Assembly (NCBI GenBank): GCA_041583135.1
Contig: JBFHGJ010000017.1
Span: 1-64,000, forward strand
Length of the DNA stretch: 64,000 nucleotides
Origin: JABSOG01 sp041583135
Lineage (GTDB): Bacteria > Pseudomonadota > Gammaproteobacteria > Enterobacterales > Alteromonadaceae
Reading direction: 5' to 3'
Of this stretch, positions 18,001 through 25,972 are shown piece by piece; within the stretch, counting starts at the first letter, position 1, and each line of letters opens with the position of its first letter. A program made the position numbers and the translations under genes. The notes beneath the pieces are model-generated. The model saw only the letters and a list, made by a program, of their open reading frames with translations. It was not told where the DNA came from and did no database searches.

Positions 18001-18892
18001 CAACGGTCAGGTTGCGGTTAAAGCGTGGGAAGCCCTAGGCCAAGCAACTGGCTTAGATCACACCCACTTGGCCAAACCGAAAGAAGAAGAAAAGATCCGT
18101 TTTCGCGATATTCAAGCGCAACCGCGCAAGATCATTTCTTCACCAACCTGGTCAGGTTTAGAAGATGAGCATGTCTCTTATAACGCAGGTTATACCAATG
18201 TTCATGAGCAAATTCCTTGGCGCACTATTACCGGTCGTCAGCAGTTCTATCAAGATCATGAATGGATGCGCGACTTTGGTGAAACCATGTGTTTGTACAA
18301 GCCACCGATCAACTTAAAAACCGTGCAGCCGTTGATGAACAAAAAACCAAACGGCAACAAAGAGATAGCTCTGAACTGGATCACGCCACATCAAAAATGG
18401 GGTATTCACTCGACCTACTCTGACAATCTGTTGATGTTGACCCTCTCTCGAGGTGGCCCAATTGTTTGGATCTCCGAGGTAGATGCGCAAGCTGCGGGCA
18501 TCGTCGATAACGACTGGATTGAAGTGTTCAACGTCAACGGTGCCATTGCCGCACGTGCCGTGGTATCGCAACGGGTGCCCGAAGGCATGAGCATGATGTA
18601 TCACGCCCAAGAGCGTATCGTGAATGTGCCGGGCGCTGAAACGACGGAAACTCGTGGTGGTATTCACAACTCTGTGACGCGTGCCGTCATGAAGCCAACT
18701 CATATGATTGGTGGTTATGCCCAACAGTCTTACGGCTTTAACTACTATGGCACGGTAGGTTGTAACCGTGATGAATTCGTCATCGTCCGCAAGATGAACA
18801 GAGTCGATTGGTTAGACGATGAAGCTGTTAGCGGCAAAGATAACGGCGGCAATGATCAATCAGACGCTGAATTAAACGAGTTTAGAAAGTAG
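15083..18892 (+). CDS. narG: Respiratory nitrate reductase alpha subunit NarG
   Basis: Catalytic subunit, 1269 residues (E. coli 1247), cytoplasmic, with bis-MGD and the FS0 cluster; it reduces nitrate to nitrite with quinol electrons. The FS0 ligands are visible as His50, Cys54 and Cys58 in STHGVNCTGSCSW, then Cys93 in EPRGCPRGA. The molybdenum-ligand Asp probably lies in GEQTDVPESADW. No twin-Arg export signal precedes this, consistent with an inward-facing enzyme. First gene of narGHJI, with 10 bases to narH. The FNR promoter and NarL site upstream predict induction by anoxia and nitrate. Confidence 0.97.
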   Translation: MSRFLDKLKFFKPATEPFSGGHGITTDEDRSWEDGYRRRWQHDKIVRSTHGVNCTGSCSWKIYVKDGLVTWETQQTDYPRTRPDLPNHEPRGCPRGASYSWYIYSANRLKYPKVRKRLIKLWREAKAKEADPVLAWASIVEDKEKARSYKQQRGLGGFVRADWSEVNEIIAAANVYTVKTYGPDRVSGFSPIPAMSMVSYAAGARYLSLIGGNCLSFYDWYCDLPPASPQIWGEQTDVPESADWYNSNYIIAWGSNVPQTRTPDAHFLTEVRYKGTKVVSITSDYSELSKLTDQWLAPKQGTDAALAMAFGHVILKEYHTTGKSEYFNHYVRTTTDFPMLVLLDEGEKGLTQGRFLRASDLADNLGQDNNPQWKTIAINEADGQLVSPTGSVGYRWGEKGKWNITQTDGKSGDELQLALSLKANNDGIVEVAFPYFATAANSHEHNYFDHTEHAEIINRKVPVKKITLADGKEVLVTTVFDLTLANYGVDNGYDCPNCAKSYEDDLPYTPKWQEKITGCRPQDVVRVAKEFADNAAKTKGRSMIIVGAALNHWYHMDMNYRGLINMLMMCGCIGQSGGGWAHYVGQEKLRPQTGWQPLAFGLDWQRPPRHMNGTSFFYNHASQWRYEKLEMSEVISPLANKEKWSGSIIDFNARAERMGWLPSAPQLGMNPLQLTKDAAAAGLSPKDYAVEQLKAGKLKFACEEPDNPQNFPRNMFIWRSNLLGSSGKGHEYMLKHLLGTKHGLMGKDLGEAGDKKPEDVKFEDKGAEGKVDLFVTLDFRMSTTCMYSDIVLPTATWYEKDDMNTSDMHPFIHPLSKAVDPVWEARSDWDIFKGIAKKFSELTSGLTGEPHLGKEKDLVTVPILHDTPAEIAQPFGVKAWWKGECDLIPGQTAPNMVEVERDYPNTYARFTSLGPLMDKLGNGGKGINWNTQTEVDFLGKLNKTHVAGANAGRPKIESAIDACEVILSLAPETNGQVAVKAWEALGQATGLDHTHLAKPKEEEKIRFRDIQAQPRKIISSPTWSGLEDEHVSYNAGYTNVHEQIPWRTITGRQQFYQDHEWMRDFGETMCLYKPPINLKTVQPLMNKKPNGNKEIALNWITPHQKWGIHSTYSDNLLMLTLSRGGPIVWISEVDAQAAGIVDNDWIEVFNVNGAIAARAVVSQRVPEGMSMMYHAQERIVNVPGAETTETRGGIHNSVTRAVMKPTHMIGGYAQQSYGFNYYGTVGCNRDEFVIVRKMNRVDWLDDEAVSGKDNGGNDQSDAELNEFRK

Positions 18893-18902
18893 GAGAACCG
18901 AT

Positions 18903-20441
18903 ATGAAAGTACGTGCGCAAATAGGCATGGTGTTAAACCTCGACAAATGTATCGGTTGCCATACGTGTTCAGTCACATGTAAAAACGTTTGGACTTCTCG
19001 CGAAGGTGTTGAGTACGCTTGGTTTAACAATGTCGAGAGTAAACCTGGCATCGGGTATCCGAAAGAGTGGGAAAACCAAGACAAATGGAATGGCGGCTGG
19101 GTGCGTAACGCCAAAGGCAAACTAGAACCCAAACAAGGCGGTAAGCGGCGATTATTGGCCAATATCTTTGCCAACCCGGATCTGCCGGAAATCGATGACT
19201 ACTATGAGCCGTTTGATTTTGACTACCAGCACCTACACAAAGCCGGTGAAAGCAAACATCAACCTGTGGCTCGTCCGCGTTCGTTGATCACCGGTAAACG
19301 CATGGAAAAAATCAACTGGGGACCGAACTGGGAAGAAATTCTCGGCACCGAATTTAAGCACCGCAAAGCGGATAAGAACTTTGAACATATCCAGTCGCAA
19401 ATGTACGGTGAGTTTGAAAAAACCTTCATGATGTACTTGCCGCGTCTATGTGAGCACTGTCTTAACCCGGCTTGCGTTGCCAGCTGTCCAAGTGGCGCTA
19501 TCTACAAGCGCGAAGAAGACGGTATTGTGCTTATCGACCAAGAAAAGTGCCGTGGTTGGAGAATGTGTGTTTCAGGTTGTCCGTATAAGAAGATTTATTA
19601 CAACTGGAAAACCGGCAAGTCTGAGAAGTGTATTTTCTGCTATCCGCGTATCGAGTCAGGTCAGCCGACGGTATGTTCTGAAACCTGTGTTGGTCGTATT
19701 CGCTACCTTGGTGTCATGCTGTATGACGCTGACCGTATCGAGCAGGCGGCATCGGTTGCCAATGAAAAGGACTTGTACCAAGCACAATGCGACATCTTCT
19801 TAGATCCAAATGATGAAGCGGTGCAGGCGGCGGCACGTAAAGAAGGTATTCCGCAGGCTTGGTTGGATGCGGCAATTGCGTCACCGGTTTATAAAATGGC
19901 GATGGAGTGGAAGGTGGCCCTCCCGCTGCACCCTGAATATCGTACCTTGCCTATGGTTTGGTATGTGCCACCGCTAAGCCCAGTGCAATCGGCGATTGAA
20001 GCGGGCGTGGTTGGCGACAATGGTGTTATTCCTGATCTGGCATCGCTACGAATTCCGATGAAGTACCTTGCCAATCTATTGACCGCAGGCGATGAAAAGC
20101 CGGTCATTCATGCCTTGGAAAGAATGCTGGCGATGCGTGCGTTCAAGCGCTCCGAGCAGGTCGATCAGGTGGAAGATATGGCGGTGCTGGAAAAAGTCGG
20201 CATGACCAAATATCAGGTTGAGGAAATGTATCAAACGATGGCTATCGCCAACTACGAAGACCGATTTGTCGTGCCAACCAGCCATAAAGCCTATGCTGGC
20301 GAAGCTTACGACATGAAATCTGGTTGTGGTTTTAGTTTTGGTAACGGTTGCGCCACAGGTTCAACAGGTGTCAACTTGTTTGGTGGCAAAGAACAGACCA
20401 AACGTCAGATCATTCCGGTCAATCTAGTAGATGTGGATTAG
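18903..20441 (+). CDS. narH: Respiratory nitrate reductase beta subunit NarH
   Basis: Electron-transfer subunit of 512 residues with four Fe-S clusters, carrying electrons from NarI haem to NarG. The cysteine groups are CIGCHTCSVTC near residue 19, CEHCLNPACVASC near 185, CRGWRMCVSGC near 218, and CIFCYPR with the later CSETC near 245-262. In the third group Trp replaces one Cys, the family signature for a [3Fe-4S] cluster. The C-terminal 250 residues form the usual NarH extension. It lies between narG and narJ with short spacing. Confidence 0.97.
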   Translation: MKVRAQIGMVLNLDKCIGCHTCSVTCKNVWTSREGVEYAWFNNVESKPGIGYPKEWENQDKWNGGWVRNAKGKLEPKQGGKRRLLANIFANPDLPEIDDYYEPFDFDYQHLHKAGESKHQPVARPRSLITGKRMEKINWGPNWEEILGTEFKHRKADKNFEHIQSQMYGEFEKTFMMYLPRLCEHCLNPACVASCPSGAIYKREEDGIVLIDQEKCRGWRMCVSGCPYKKIYYNWKTGKSEKCIFCYPRIESGQPTVCSETCVGRIRYLGVMLYDADRIEQAASVANEKDLYQAQCDIFLDPNDEAVQAAARKEGIPQAWLDAAIASPVYKMAMEWKVALPLHPEYRTLPMVWYVPPLSPVQSAIEAGVVGDNGVIPDLASLRIPMKYLANLLTAGDEKPVIHALERMLAMRAFKRSEQVDQVEDMAVLEKVGMTKYQVEEMYQTMAIANYEDRFVVPTSHKAYAGEAYDMKSGCGFSFGNGCATGSTGVNLFGGKEQTKRQIIPVNLVDVD

Positions 20442-20452
20442 GAGCTAACAGT

Positions 20453-21235
20453 ATGAAAATTTTAGCTTTATTGGCTCGACTTAGCGATTATCCCACAACC
20501 GAGCTGGTGGATGCTCAAGAGGATGTGGCGCAACTGATCGTCGATGACGAAAACCTCTCGCAAGAGGATAAAGACGGTTTGCTTGCCTTTTTCGATGGCC
20601 GCCTGCAAATGGACTTACTCGATTGGCAGTCAGACTATGATGCGTTGTTTGAGCGGGGGCGTTCACTATCGTTGTTGTTGTTTGAACACATTCACGGCGA
20701 AAGCCGTGACCGTGGTCAGGCAATGATCGACCTGATGGCGCAATATAAGCAAGCGGGATTGCAGTTGGATCAGAAAGAACTGCCGGATTATATCCCGCTG
20801 TTCTTAGAGTTCTTATCGACTCAAGGTGACGACAACGCCAAAGCTTGGTTGCAGGATGTGGCGCATATTTTAGCGGTGCTTAAAGTCAGACTGGGACAAA
20901 GAGACAGTGACTATGAGGCGATATTCAGTGCGCTGGTTAACCTATCTGAAGCGCCAATAGCCTATGAGGGTCTTGTGGCGCAGGTCAAAGGTGAAAAGCG
21001 CGATGACACCAAAGAGGCAATCGATAAAGTCTGGGAAGAAGAAATGGTCAAGTTTGGCCCTGATTCAAACAGTGATGCCTGTGGTAGCGGCACTCACCGT
21101 CCTAGCGAGTCGCAACGTCGTGACCGTGAGGTGCCAATTTCCTTTCAAGATGCAGAACAACTGATGGCTGCTGTCGTCGCAGAGACATTGACTAACGATG
21201 CGACACAGAGCACTTCTATTGCAGGGGGTAAATAG
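20453..21235 (+). CDS. narJ: Nitrate reductase assembly chaperone NarJ
   Basis: Dedicated chaperone of 260 residues that binds apo-NarG, helps molybdenum cofactor and FS0 insertion and holds the enzyme off the membrane until complete. The N-terminal helical domain starts KILALLARLSDYPTTEL, and the conserved YIPLFLEFLS segment is present near residue 120, as in NarJ/TorD-like chaperones. The C-terminal 60 residues are polar and variable. ATG 20453 follows AGGAGC; further upstream ATG codons would lie inside narH. It ends one base before narI. Confidence 0.93.
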   Translation: MKILALLARLSDYPTTELVDAQEDVAQLIVDDENLSQEDKDGLLAFFDGRLQMDLLDWQSDYDALFERGRSLSLLLFEHIHGESRDRGQAMIDLMAQYKQAGLQLDQKELPDYIPLFLEFLSTQGDDNAKAWLQDVAHILAVLKVRLGQRDSDYEAIFSALVNLSEAPIAYEGLVAQVKGEKRDDTKEAIDKVWEEEMVKFGPDSNSDACGSGTHRPSESQRRDREVPISFQDAEQLMAAVVAETLTNDATQSTSIAGGK

Positions 21236-21236
21236 C

Positions 21237-21920
21237 ATGGAATACATCAACAATTTATTATTTGGTTTATATCCGTATATCGCATTTGTGGTGTTTCTTG
21301 TCGGCAGTATGCTCAGATACGATGCCGGACAATATACGTGGAAAACCGGTTCAAGTCAGATGCTCGATGCCAAGGGGATCAAAAAAGGCAACATGGCATT
21401 TCATATCGGTATTATCGCCGTATTGGCGGGTCATTTTGTCGGCCTGTTGACGCCGCCAGAAGTATGGCATCTATTCGGTATTGAAGCGGCAACCAAGCAA
21501 TTGATTGCGATGGGGGCAGGTGGCTTTTTTGGTTTGATCTGTCTTTATGGCATCACCATCTTGCTCAAAAGACGTTTAACCAATCCGCGAGTTCGAGCAA
21601 CCAGCTCTACTATGGATATCTTGATCTTGGTGCTTATCTTCATTCAACTGCTGTTGGGTTTGATCAGTATCTTGTTCTCTTTCGGCCACTTAGACGGCAG
21701 TGAAATGTTGAAGATGATGAGCTGGGCACAAAACATCGTGACCTTAGACCCAACTGAAGCGGCAGCGGCGCTGTCTTCTGTCGGCCTCATCTACAAGCTG
21801 CATATCTTGTTGGGTATGAGTCTGTTTGTGTTGTTCCCGTTTAGCCGTTTAGTGCACATTTGGTCGGTTCCGGCGCGTTATATCCGCCGCCCCTACCAAA
21901 TCGTTCGTGCAAAATTGTAA
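21237..21920 (+). CDS. narI: Respiratory nitrate reductase gamma subunit NarI (cytochrome b)
   Basis: Membrane cytochrome b subunit of 227 residues with five hydrophobic helices. It oxidises quinol at the periplasmic side and passes electrons through two b haems to NarH. Probable haem ligands are the His pair in HIGIIAVLAGH near residue 56 and the pair in HILLGMSLFVLFPFSRLVH near 187-205; the spacing matches E. coli. The start ATG 21237 lies just after the narJ stop. A strong hairpin terminator follows, so narGHJI can end here. Confidence 0.96.
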   Translation: MEYINNLLFGLYPYIAFVVFLVGSMLRYDAGQYTWKTGSSQMLDAKGIKKGNMAFHIGIIAVLAGHFVGLLTPPEVWHLFGIEAATKQLIAMGAGGFFGLICLYGITILLKRRLTNPRVRATSSTMDILILVLIFIQLLLGLISILFSFGHLDGSEMLKMMSWAQNIVTLDPTEAAAALSSVGLIYKLHILLGMSLFVLFPFSRLVHIWSVPARYIRRPYQIVRAKL

Positions 21921-21935
21921 AGGGTAGGCCAATTG

Positions 21936-21966
21936 AAAAGGGCACTTTGCTATGGGTGCCCTTTTT
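21936..21966 (+). terminator. Rho-independent terminator after narI
   Basis: A 10-base stem (AAAAGGGCAC and its complement) around a 10-base loop is followed by a short T run at 21962-21966. It separates narGHJI from the ppiC-type gene, which must be expressed by read-through or its own promoter. Confidence 0.75.
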
Positions 21967-22010
21967 CACAGCTGTGACCATATTTCTTAAAACGATTCGG
22001 GTAGAGCCAT

Positions 22011-22964
22011 ATGAAAATTATCAATGCTGCGCCACCACATGAGGGCGACTTAACTGAGCACACTTGCGCAAGCCATGAAACAACACAGGTGCAAAACCCT
22101 GCGGTTCACCATGGTGCGCTACAGCAACACTCTTACCGGCAGGAGTTTGGTTATCAACCACTTGATAAGGATGCCAGCCCACCAGAGGTCCCTGAGATCA
22201 GAGTCAATGGCGTGCTGATTGCTGAAAATGAAGTGTTGTCGGAAGTGCAGCATCATCCTGCCGAAACAAAGCGCGAAGCGATGGTTAAAGCCGCTGAGTC
22301 GTTGATCATCGGCGAGCTTTTACGGCAAAAGGCGGTTGAGCGCCAGCTGATATCCGATGACTGTGAGAAACACTCGGCCGAAGAAGCATCGGCTTTGAAT
22401 GCGTTGATTGAACAAGAGGTGTCGGTGCCAACTGCAACGGACGCCGAGCAACGACGATTTTATGAAGCCAACAAAGACAAGTTTGCGACCTCGCCATTGC
22501 TGGAGGTGCGTCATATTCTACTTGCGGCTGCGCCAGATGATATTGACGAACGTATAGCGTTAAAAGCCGTTGCCGACATACTGATAGCAAGTTTGGCGGA
22601 CGAACCTTCACTGTTTGATGAGTTGGTACAACAGCATTCGACTTGTCCTTCAAAAGCACAAAACGGCAACCTCGGGCAAATCTCAAAAGGGCAAACGGTG
22701 CCTGAGTTTGAAAGCGCTTTGTTTGCAGCCAAAGAGGGGTTGATTGATTACCCTGTAGAAAGCCGCTACGGCTTTCATATCGTGATGGTCGATAAAAAGA
22801 TTGAAGGGCAACAATTGCCTTATGATTATGTCAGAGAAAAAGTGGCTCAATACCTCCATGACAAGGTGCAACGCAAAGCCACGGCCCACTATATTCAAAC
22901 CTTAATTGAACAAGCTGAGATCAGCGGCTTCAATTTTGATATACAAGAAGGCTGTATGCAGTGA
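22011..22964 (+). CDS. Cytoplasmic PpiC-type peptidyl-prolyl isomerase linked to nar
   Basis: The 317-residue protein has a C-terminal parvulin domain (about 165-265) with LEVRHILLAA, GNLGQISKGQTVPEFE and SRYGFHIVMVDKK. There is no signal peptide, so it should act in the cytoplasm, unlike SurA or PpiD. The first 60 residues are polar and His-rich (ten His), without a known fold that I recognise; NifM has a similar overall plan. Parvulins of this kind occur directly after narGHJI in other bacteria such as Pseudomonas. They are thought to aid nitrate reductase folding; the substrate is inference here. It lies 90 bases after narI, past a terminator. Confidence 0.82.
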   Translation: MKIINAAPPHEGDLTEHTCASHETTQVQNPAVHHGALQQHSYRQEFGYQPLDKDASPPEVPEIRVNGVLIAENEVLSEVQHHPAETKREAMVKAAESLIIGELLRQKAVERQLISDDCEKHSAEEASALNALIEQEVSVPTATDAEQRRFYEANKDKFATSPLLEVRHILLAAAPDDIDERIALKAVADILIASLADEPSLFDELVQQHSTCPSKAQNGNLGQISKGQTVPEFESALFAAKEGLIDYPVESRYGFHIVMVDKKIEGQQLPYDYVREKVAQYLHDKVQRKATAHYIQTLIEQAEISGFNFDIQEGCMQ

Positions 22965-23029
22965 GTTGTGACATGCCCGCCAATATTGAGCATTGATCTT
23001 CCGTAGACGGCCATCAAGGTGTACGTGCG

Positions 23030-23365
23030 ATGTCGAATCCGTTTGAAGCCAAATGGAGTACTCAAGGCCACTCGTTGTGTTTGGGACATTGGCAAATCAA
23101 ATACAATGGTCTTGAGCTGATCCTGCCGGAAAAACAGGCCAACAATGAAATGAACACCAGAGGCAACTTCAGTTGGATGTTTGCCGATGACGATGACTTT
23201 ATCGAAGGACTCTGCCTTGAAGATTGGGTTGAAGAGAATATCGATTGGTTACTCGATGTGTTTGAAAGACACAATATCCCTCAACAGCCACAATATATCG
23301 AATGGTTTTATCAGGCCGTCAACGAACAGGATTGGACGTGCAATAGCTGTGGCGGCTGTCTTTAG
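23030..23365 (+). CDS. Small acidic protein with C-terminal CxxCGGC, unknown
   Basis: 111 residues; I do not recognise the family. The middle is very acidic and Trp-rich (ADDDDF, CLEDWVEENIDWLLDVF). The last residues, CNSCGGCL, give three closely spaced cysteines (CxxCxxC), which could bind a metal or Fe-S cluster or act in redox. It has no signal peptide or membrane segment. ATG 23030 is preceded by AAGGTG. It lies 65 bases after the ppiC-type gene on the same strand and ends at a bidirectional terminator. It is therefore probably the last gene of the nar-linked transcript and may serve nitrate reductase assembly or protection (inference). Confidence 0.75.
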   Translation: MSNPFEAKWSTQGHSLCLGHWQIKYNGLELILPEKQANNEMNTRGNFSWMFADDDDFIEGLCLEDWVEENIDWLLDVFERHNIPQQPQYIEWFYQAVNEQDWTCNSCGGCL

Positions 23366-23396
23366 CTTTAACCTTAACGTTAGCCTCAATATGAAT

Positions 23397-23425
23397 AAAA
23401 TGCCGAAGCGATTTACTCGGCATTT
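23397..23425. terminator. Bidirectional terminator between the small Cys protein and the decarboxylase
   Basis: AAATGCCGA, a 10-base loop, then TCGGCATTT form a 9-base stem between two convergent genes, with A/T-rich flanks on both sides. Confidence 0.65.
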
Positions 23426-23443
23426 ATCATCGTCCCCATGGGC

Positions 23444-25252
23444 CTAGCGGCCCATATTGATTGCTTGCTGCCATTGTTGTTGAGCGTCTTTATCGCCATT
23501 TTGACAGCGAATATATAAATTCAACATTCTGATCTCATCGCTTTGATATCTCGGATCGGTATCTGCCGGTACCTCAATGAGGGTAATACCGCTTTTTTCT
23601 GCGATCGCATCAAGGAACTGAGATTTGAATTGGGCCACGGTTTCGCAGCGAACACCTTTTCCGCCATACGCTTGTACCAGCTTGAGTACGTCAAACTCGG
23701 GCGTTGAACAATGATAAATTGCACCATCGCCACTTTTGCCCAAATGATAAATGTCGTTTCTCATATATAGGATAACAACGGCGAGTTGTTCTTTTTGAAA
23801 ATGAATGAGTTCGTTGAGTTGAAAATGAAAGCCGCCATCGCCGGTGATGACGACAGGGATATCGTTGCTATGGTGTTTTTGCAATAGTTTGGCGATGGTT
23901 CGGGCATAGGGCAGGCTGGTGCCCATCGCGCCATACCAAGGGTTGGTTAGCCATGAACGGCCAAGTGACGACTGTTTGGTGAGCAGTCCATAAGACGCAA
24001 AATAGGAGTTGCCAACCTCAGGCAGGTAAATGAGTGATGGTTCGATGTTCGATTGGATGGTATTGAGCACGTCTGCCAAGTTGTGAAAATCGAGTTTGGC
24101 TTGATCTTCTATAGGCACTTCCGGTTTGGCGGGTAGGTCGATGTCGTAGCTAGGTAACTCTGCACTGAGCAGCCGCGCAAAGATATGGATCAACCCTTGT
24201 TGATTTTGCACCGTGCCTTTAATGACGGTTTTATTGTGAAAGTTGTCGATGTAATGGGTGTTCGAGCCAAAGGCGTTATTGGTATCGAGCTTTTGAATCG
24301 AGGTGTCCACTTCAAAGATATAGTCCACATCGTTTTCGATAAAGCGGCGGATATGTGCTGCACTAAACACCCCGTTATAACAACCGATGGACAGAGGGGC
24401 GGATTCATCAAAAGTGCCTTTGGCCAGCCAAGAGGTGGCATAGGGGATTTGATGCTGTTGGCAAAATTCGTTGATCTGACGGCGTAGCGTATAGTTGAGC
24501 CTCATGTTTTCACCGAGAAACAGCAGCGGGCACTTTGCCTGTCGCAGCTTAGTCAAAATATGCGCAGCGATGTGCGAAGCGCCTTGTAATACAAAGTGCT
24601 CAGTGCTGAGTTGCTGCGGTGATTGCGGCAGCTGCAACGATTGCGTTTTTTGACTGAGTAAATCTCTGGGGATCTCAATAAAGACCGGCTCTTTGTTCAA
24701 AAAGGCATGGGTGAGCAGTTGGAAAAACCTCTCTGCCGCCATGTTGGGTTGGCCTTTGGCCCTTTCTCCTTGCAACCGCTCGGCTTTCATACCCAAAGCG
24801 CGAAATGAATCGAGTGCGCAATTGGGATTGGCATGCCAGCTTCGGCCCGATGCGACCATATGATGCAAGGTGCTACCTGCGATCTCTTTCTCTCCGGGTG
24901 CACCTGAGATAAACACAACCGGCAATTTCTCTGCCAGTGCGAGCGCCGCTGCACTGGTGCAAGGCAAGCTACCGACGGTATAGGTGGTTAGTGTTGCACC
25001 TATTCCGGTTATTTCCGCTTGGGCGCAGGCACTATACCCGGCGTGGGTTTCATTACTTGAGGGCACGACTTCAACTTGCCCATCGAGTGCGGCAATGATG
25101 TTGGCGGCAAAGTCGCCGCCAACGCCAAACACCGTATGACAACCAAAGAACTTGAGCACTTGGGCTATCGCATCGCCTACAGTGGGCAGTGAGTTGGCGT
25201 AATCTTCACCTAAATTGTGTTGATAGCAGGATAACAAATCGTCGTTGGTCAC
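23444..25252 (-). CDS. Thiamine-diphosphate-dependent 2-oxo-acid decarboxylase
   Basis: 602 residues with the three-domain pyruvate decarboxylase fold. The N-terminal PYR domain has the catalytic Glu68 in SSNETHAGY and adjacent His130-His131 (TLHHMV). This HH pair marks pyruvate/indolepyruvate decarboxylases and is absent from acetolactate synthases. The C-terminal PP domain has GDGG from about residue 471 and N-D in MRNDIYHLG about 27 residues later, the Mg-ThDP motif. The substrate could be pyruvate, indole- or phenylpyruvate, or another 2-oxo acid; it cannot be told. The GTG start is preceded by GGAGAAG. It faces away from nrdG across a gap with two FNR-type palindromes, so a fermentative or anoxic role is likely. 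Confidence 0.82.
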   Translation of the reverse strand: MTNDDLLSCYQHNLGEDYANSLPTVGDAIAQVLKFFGCHTVFGVGGDFAANIIAALDGQVEVVPSSNETHAGYSACAQAEITGIGATLTTYTVGSLPCTSAAALALAEKLPVVFISGAPGEKEIAGSTLHHMVASGRSWHANPNCALDSFRALGMKAERLQGERAKGQPNMAAERFFQLLTHAFLNKEPVFIEIPRDLLSQKTQSLQLPQSPQQLSTEHFVLQGASHIAAHILTKLRQAKCPLLFLGENMRLNYTLRRQINEFCQQHQIPYATSWLAKGTFDESAPLSIGCYNGVFSAAHIRRFIENDVDYIFEVDTSIQKLDTNNAFGSNTHYIDNFHNKTVIKGTVQNQQGLIHIFARLLSAELPSYDIDLPAKPEVPIEDQAKLDFHNLADVLNTIQSNIEPSLIYLPEVGNSYFASYGLLTKQSSLGRSWLTNPWYGAMGTSLPYARTIAKLLQKHHSNDIPVVITGDGGFHFQLNELIHFQKEQLAVVILYMRNDIYHLGKSGDGAIYHCSTPEFDVLKLVQAYGGKGVRCETVAQFKSQFLDAIAEKSGITLIEVPADTDPRYQSDEIRMLNLYIRCQNGDKDAQQQWQQAINMGR

Positions 25253-25293
25253 AGCGGCTTCTCCAAAATGACAGAATATATAAACTGTTACGC

Positions 25294-25334
25294 ATTGTGA
25301 GAGTCTCAGGTTGTCTGGTTTTGAGGCAGGTCAA
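25294..25334 (-). promoter_or_regulatory. Candidate FNR-controlled promoter of the decarboxylase gene
   Basis: TTGAG-GCAG-GTCAA at 25321-25334 matches the FNR palindrome at 9 of 10 positions. On the minus strand a -10-like CACAAT (25299-25294) would place the start near 25287 and the FNR centre near -41, as in class II promoters. The translation start is at 25252. Confidence 0.5.
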
Positions 25335-25391
25335 TTAAACCGGATTCTGGCGCCGAACTACTTATTTTTTCCTCACGACTACCTACTTCTG

Positions 25392-25405
25392 CTGATCCAA
25401 GTCAA
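25392..25405. promoter_or_regulatory. Candidate FNR site upstream of nrdG
   Basis: CTGAT-CCAA-GTCAA matches the FNR consensus at 8 of 10 positions and closely resembles the narG box. It is centred 88 bases before the nrdG ATG. No good -10 is seen at the class II distance. Confidence 0.45.
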
Positions 25406-25486
25406 AGCCTATGTTGTGGTTTAATGCCAACCTAAACACCATATGTTGTGCTTTTTTTGTTTTTATTTGCCGGAAGTGATTTAAAA

Positions 25487-25963
25487 ATGAAGCGACCAGA
25501 GTTTAGAACTTGGCCTGCCCAAATTGTGTTTCATGAAGTGCCGGATGAGGTGGCACTGGCCTTTACCGTCAGTGGCTGCCCACTGCAATGTGATGGTTGC
25601 CACAGCACCGATACCTGGTCTTTGAACAGTGGGACGCCGTTGTCCAATAGCCAATTCGCCGAATACTTACGACGATATGAGCGATTGATTAGTTGTGTGC
25701 TGTTTTTTGGCGGCGAGTGGTGTGCCGAGCCATTGATTGAAAAACTTAAAATGGCCAAAGACGCCGGTTTAAAGACGTGTTTGTATTCTGGCTTTGAACG
25801 TCTGCCAAAGCGCATCACGCAACATTTGGATTATCTGAAAACCGGGCCTTGGATAGGGGATAGAGGAGGGCTAGACAATCCCAAGACCAACCAGAAATTT
25901 ATTGATTTAACCACCAATACCGATCTTACGTTTCGATTTCAACAAAATAACGACAATCAATAG
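25487..25963 (+). CDS. nrdG: Anaerobic ribonucleotide reductase activating protein NrdG
   Basis: Radical-SAM activase of 158 residues that installs the glycyl radical on NrdD. The cluster motif is C31-x3-C35-x2-C38 in CPLQCDGCHSTDTW, the NrdG form. The LFFGGEW segment near 75 corresponds to the SAM-binding GGE motif. I use ATG 25487, with CGGAAG upstream; a start at 25448 would add a hydrophobic N-terminus not expected in this family. It precedes nrdD by only 9 bases, the reverse of the E. coli order (nrdD then nrdG). Confidence 0.93.
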   Translation: MKRPEFRTWPAQIVFHEVPDEVALAFTVSGCPLQCDGCHSTDTWSLNSGTPLSNSQFAEYLRRYERLISCVLFFGGEWCAEPLIEKLKMAKDAGLKTCLYSGFERLPKRITQHLDYLKTGPWIGDRGGLDNPKTNQKFIDLTTNTDLTFRFQQNNDNQ

Positions 25964-25972
25964 AGGTAGAGC

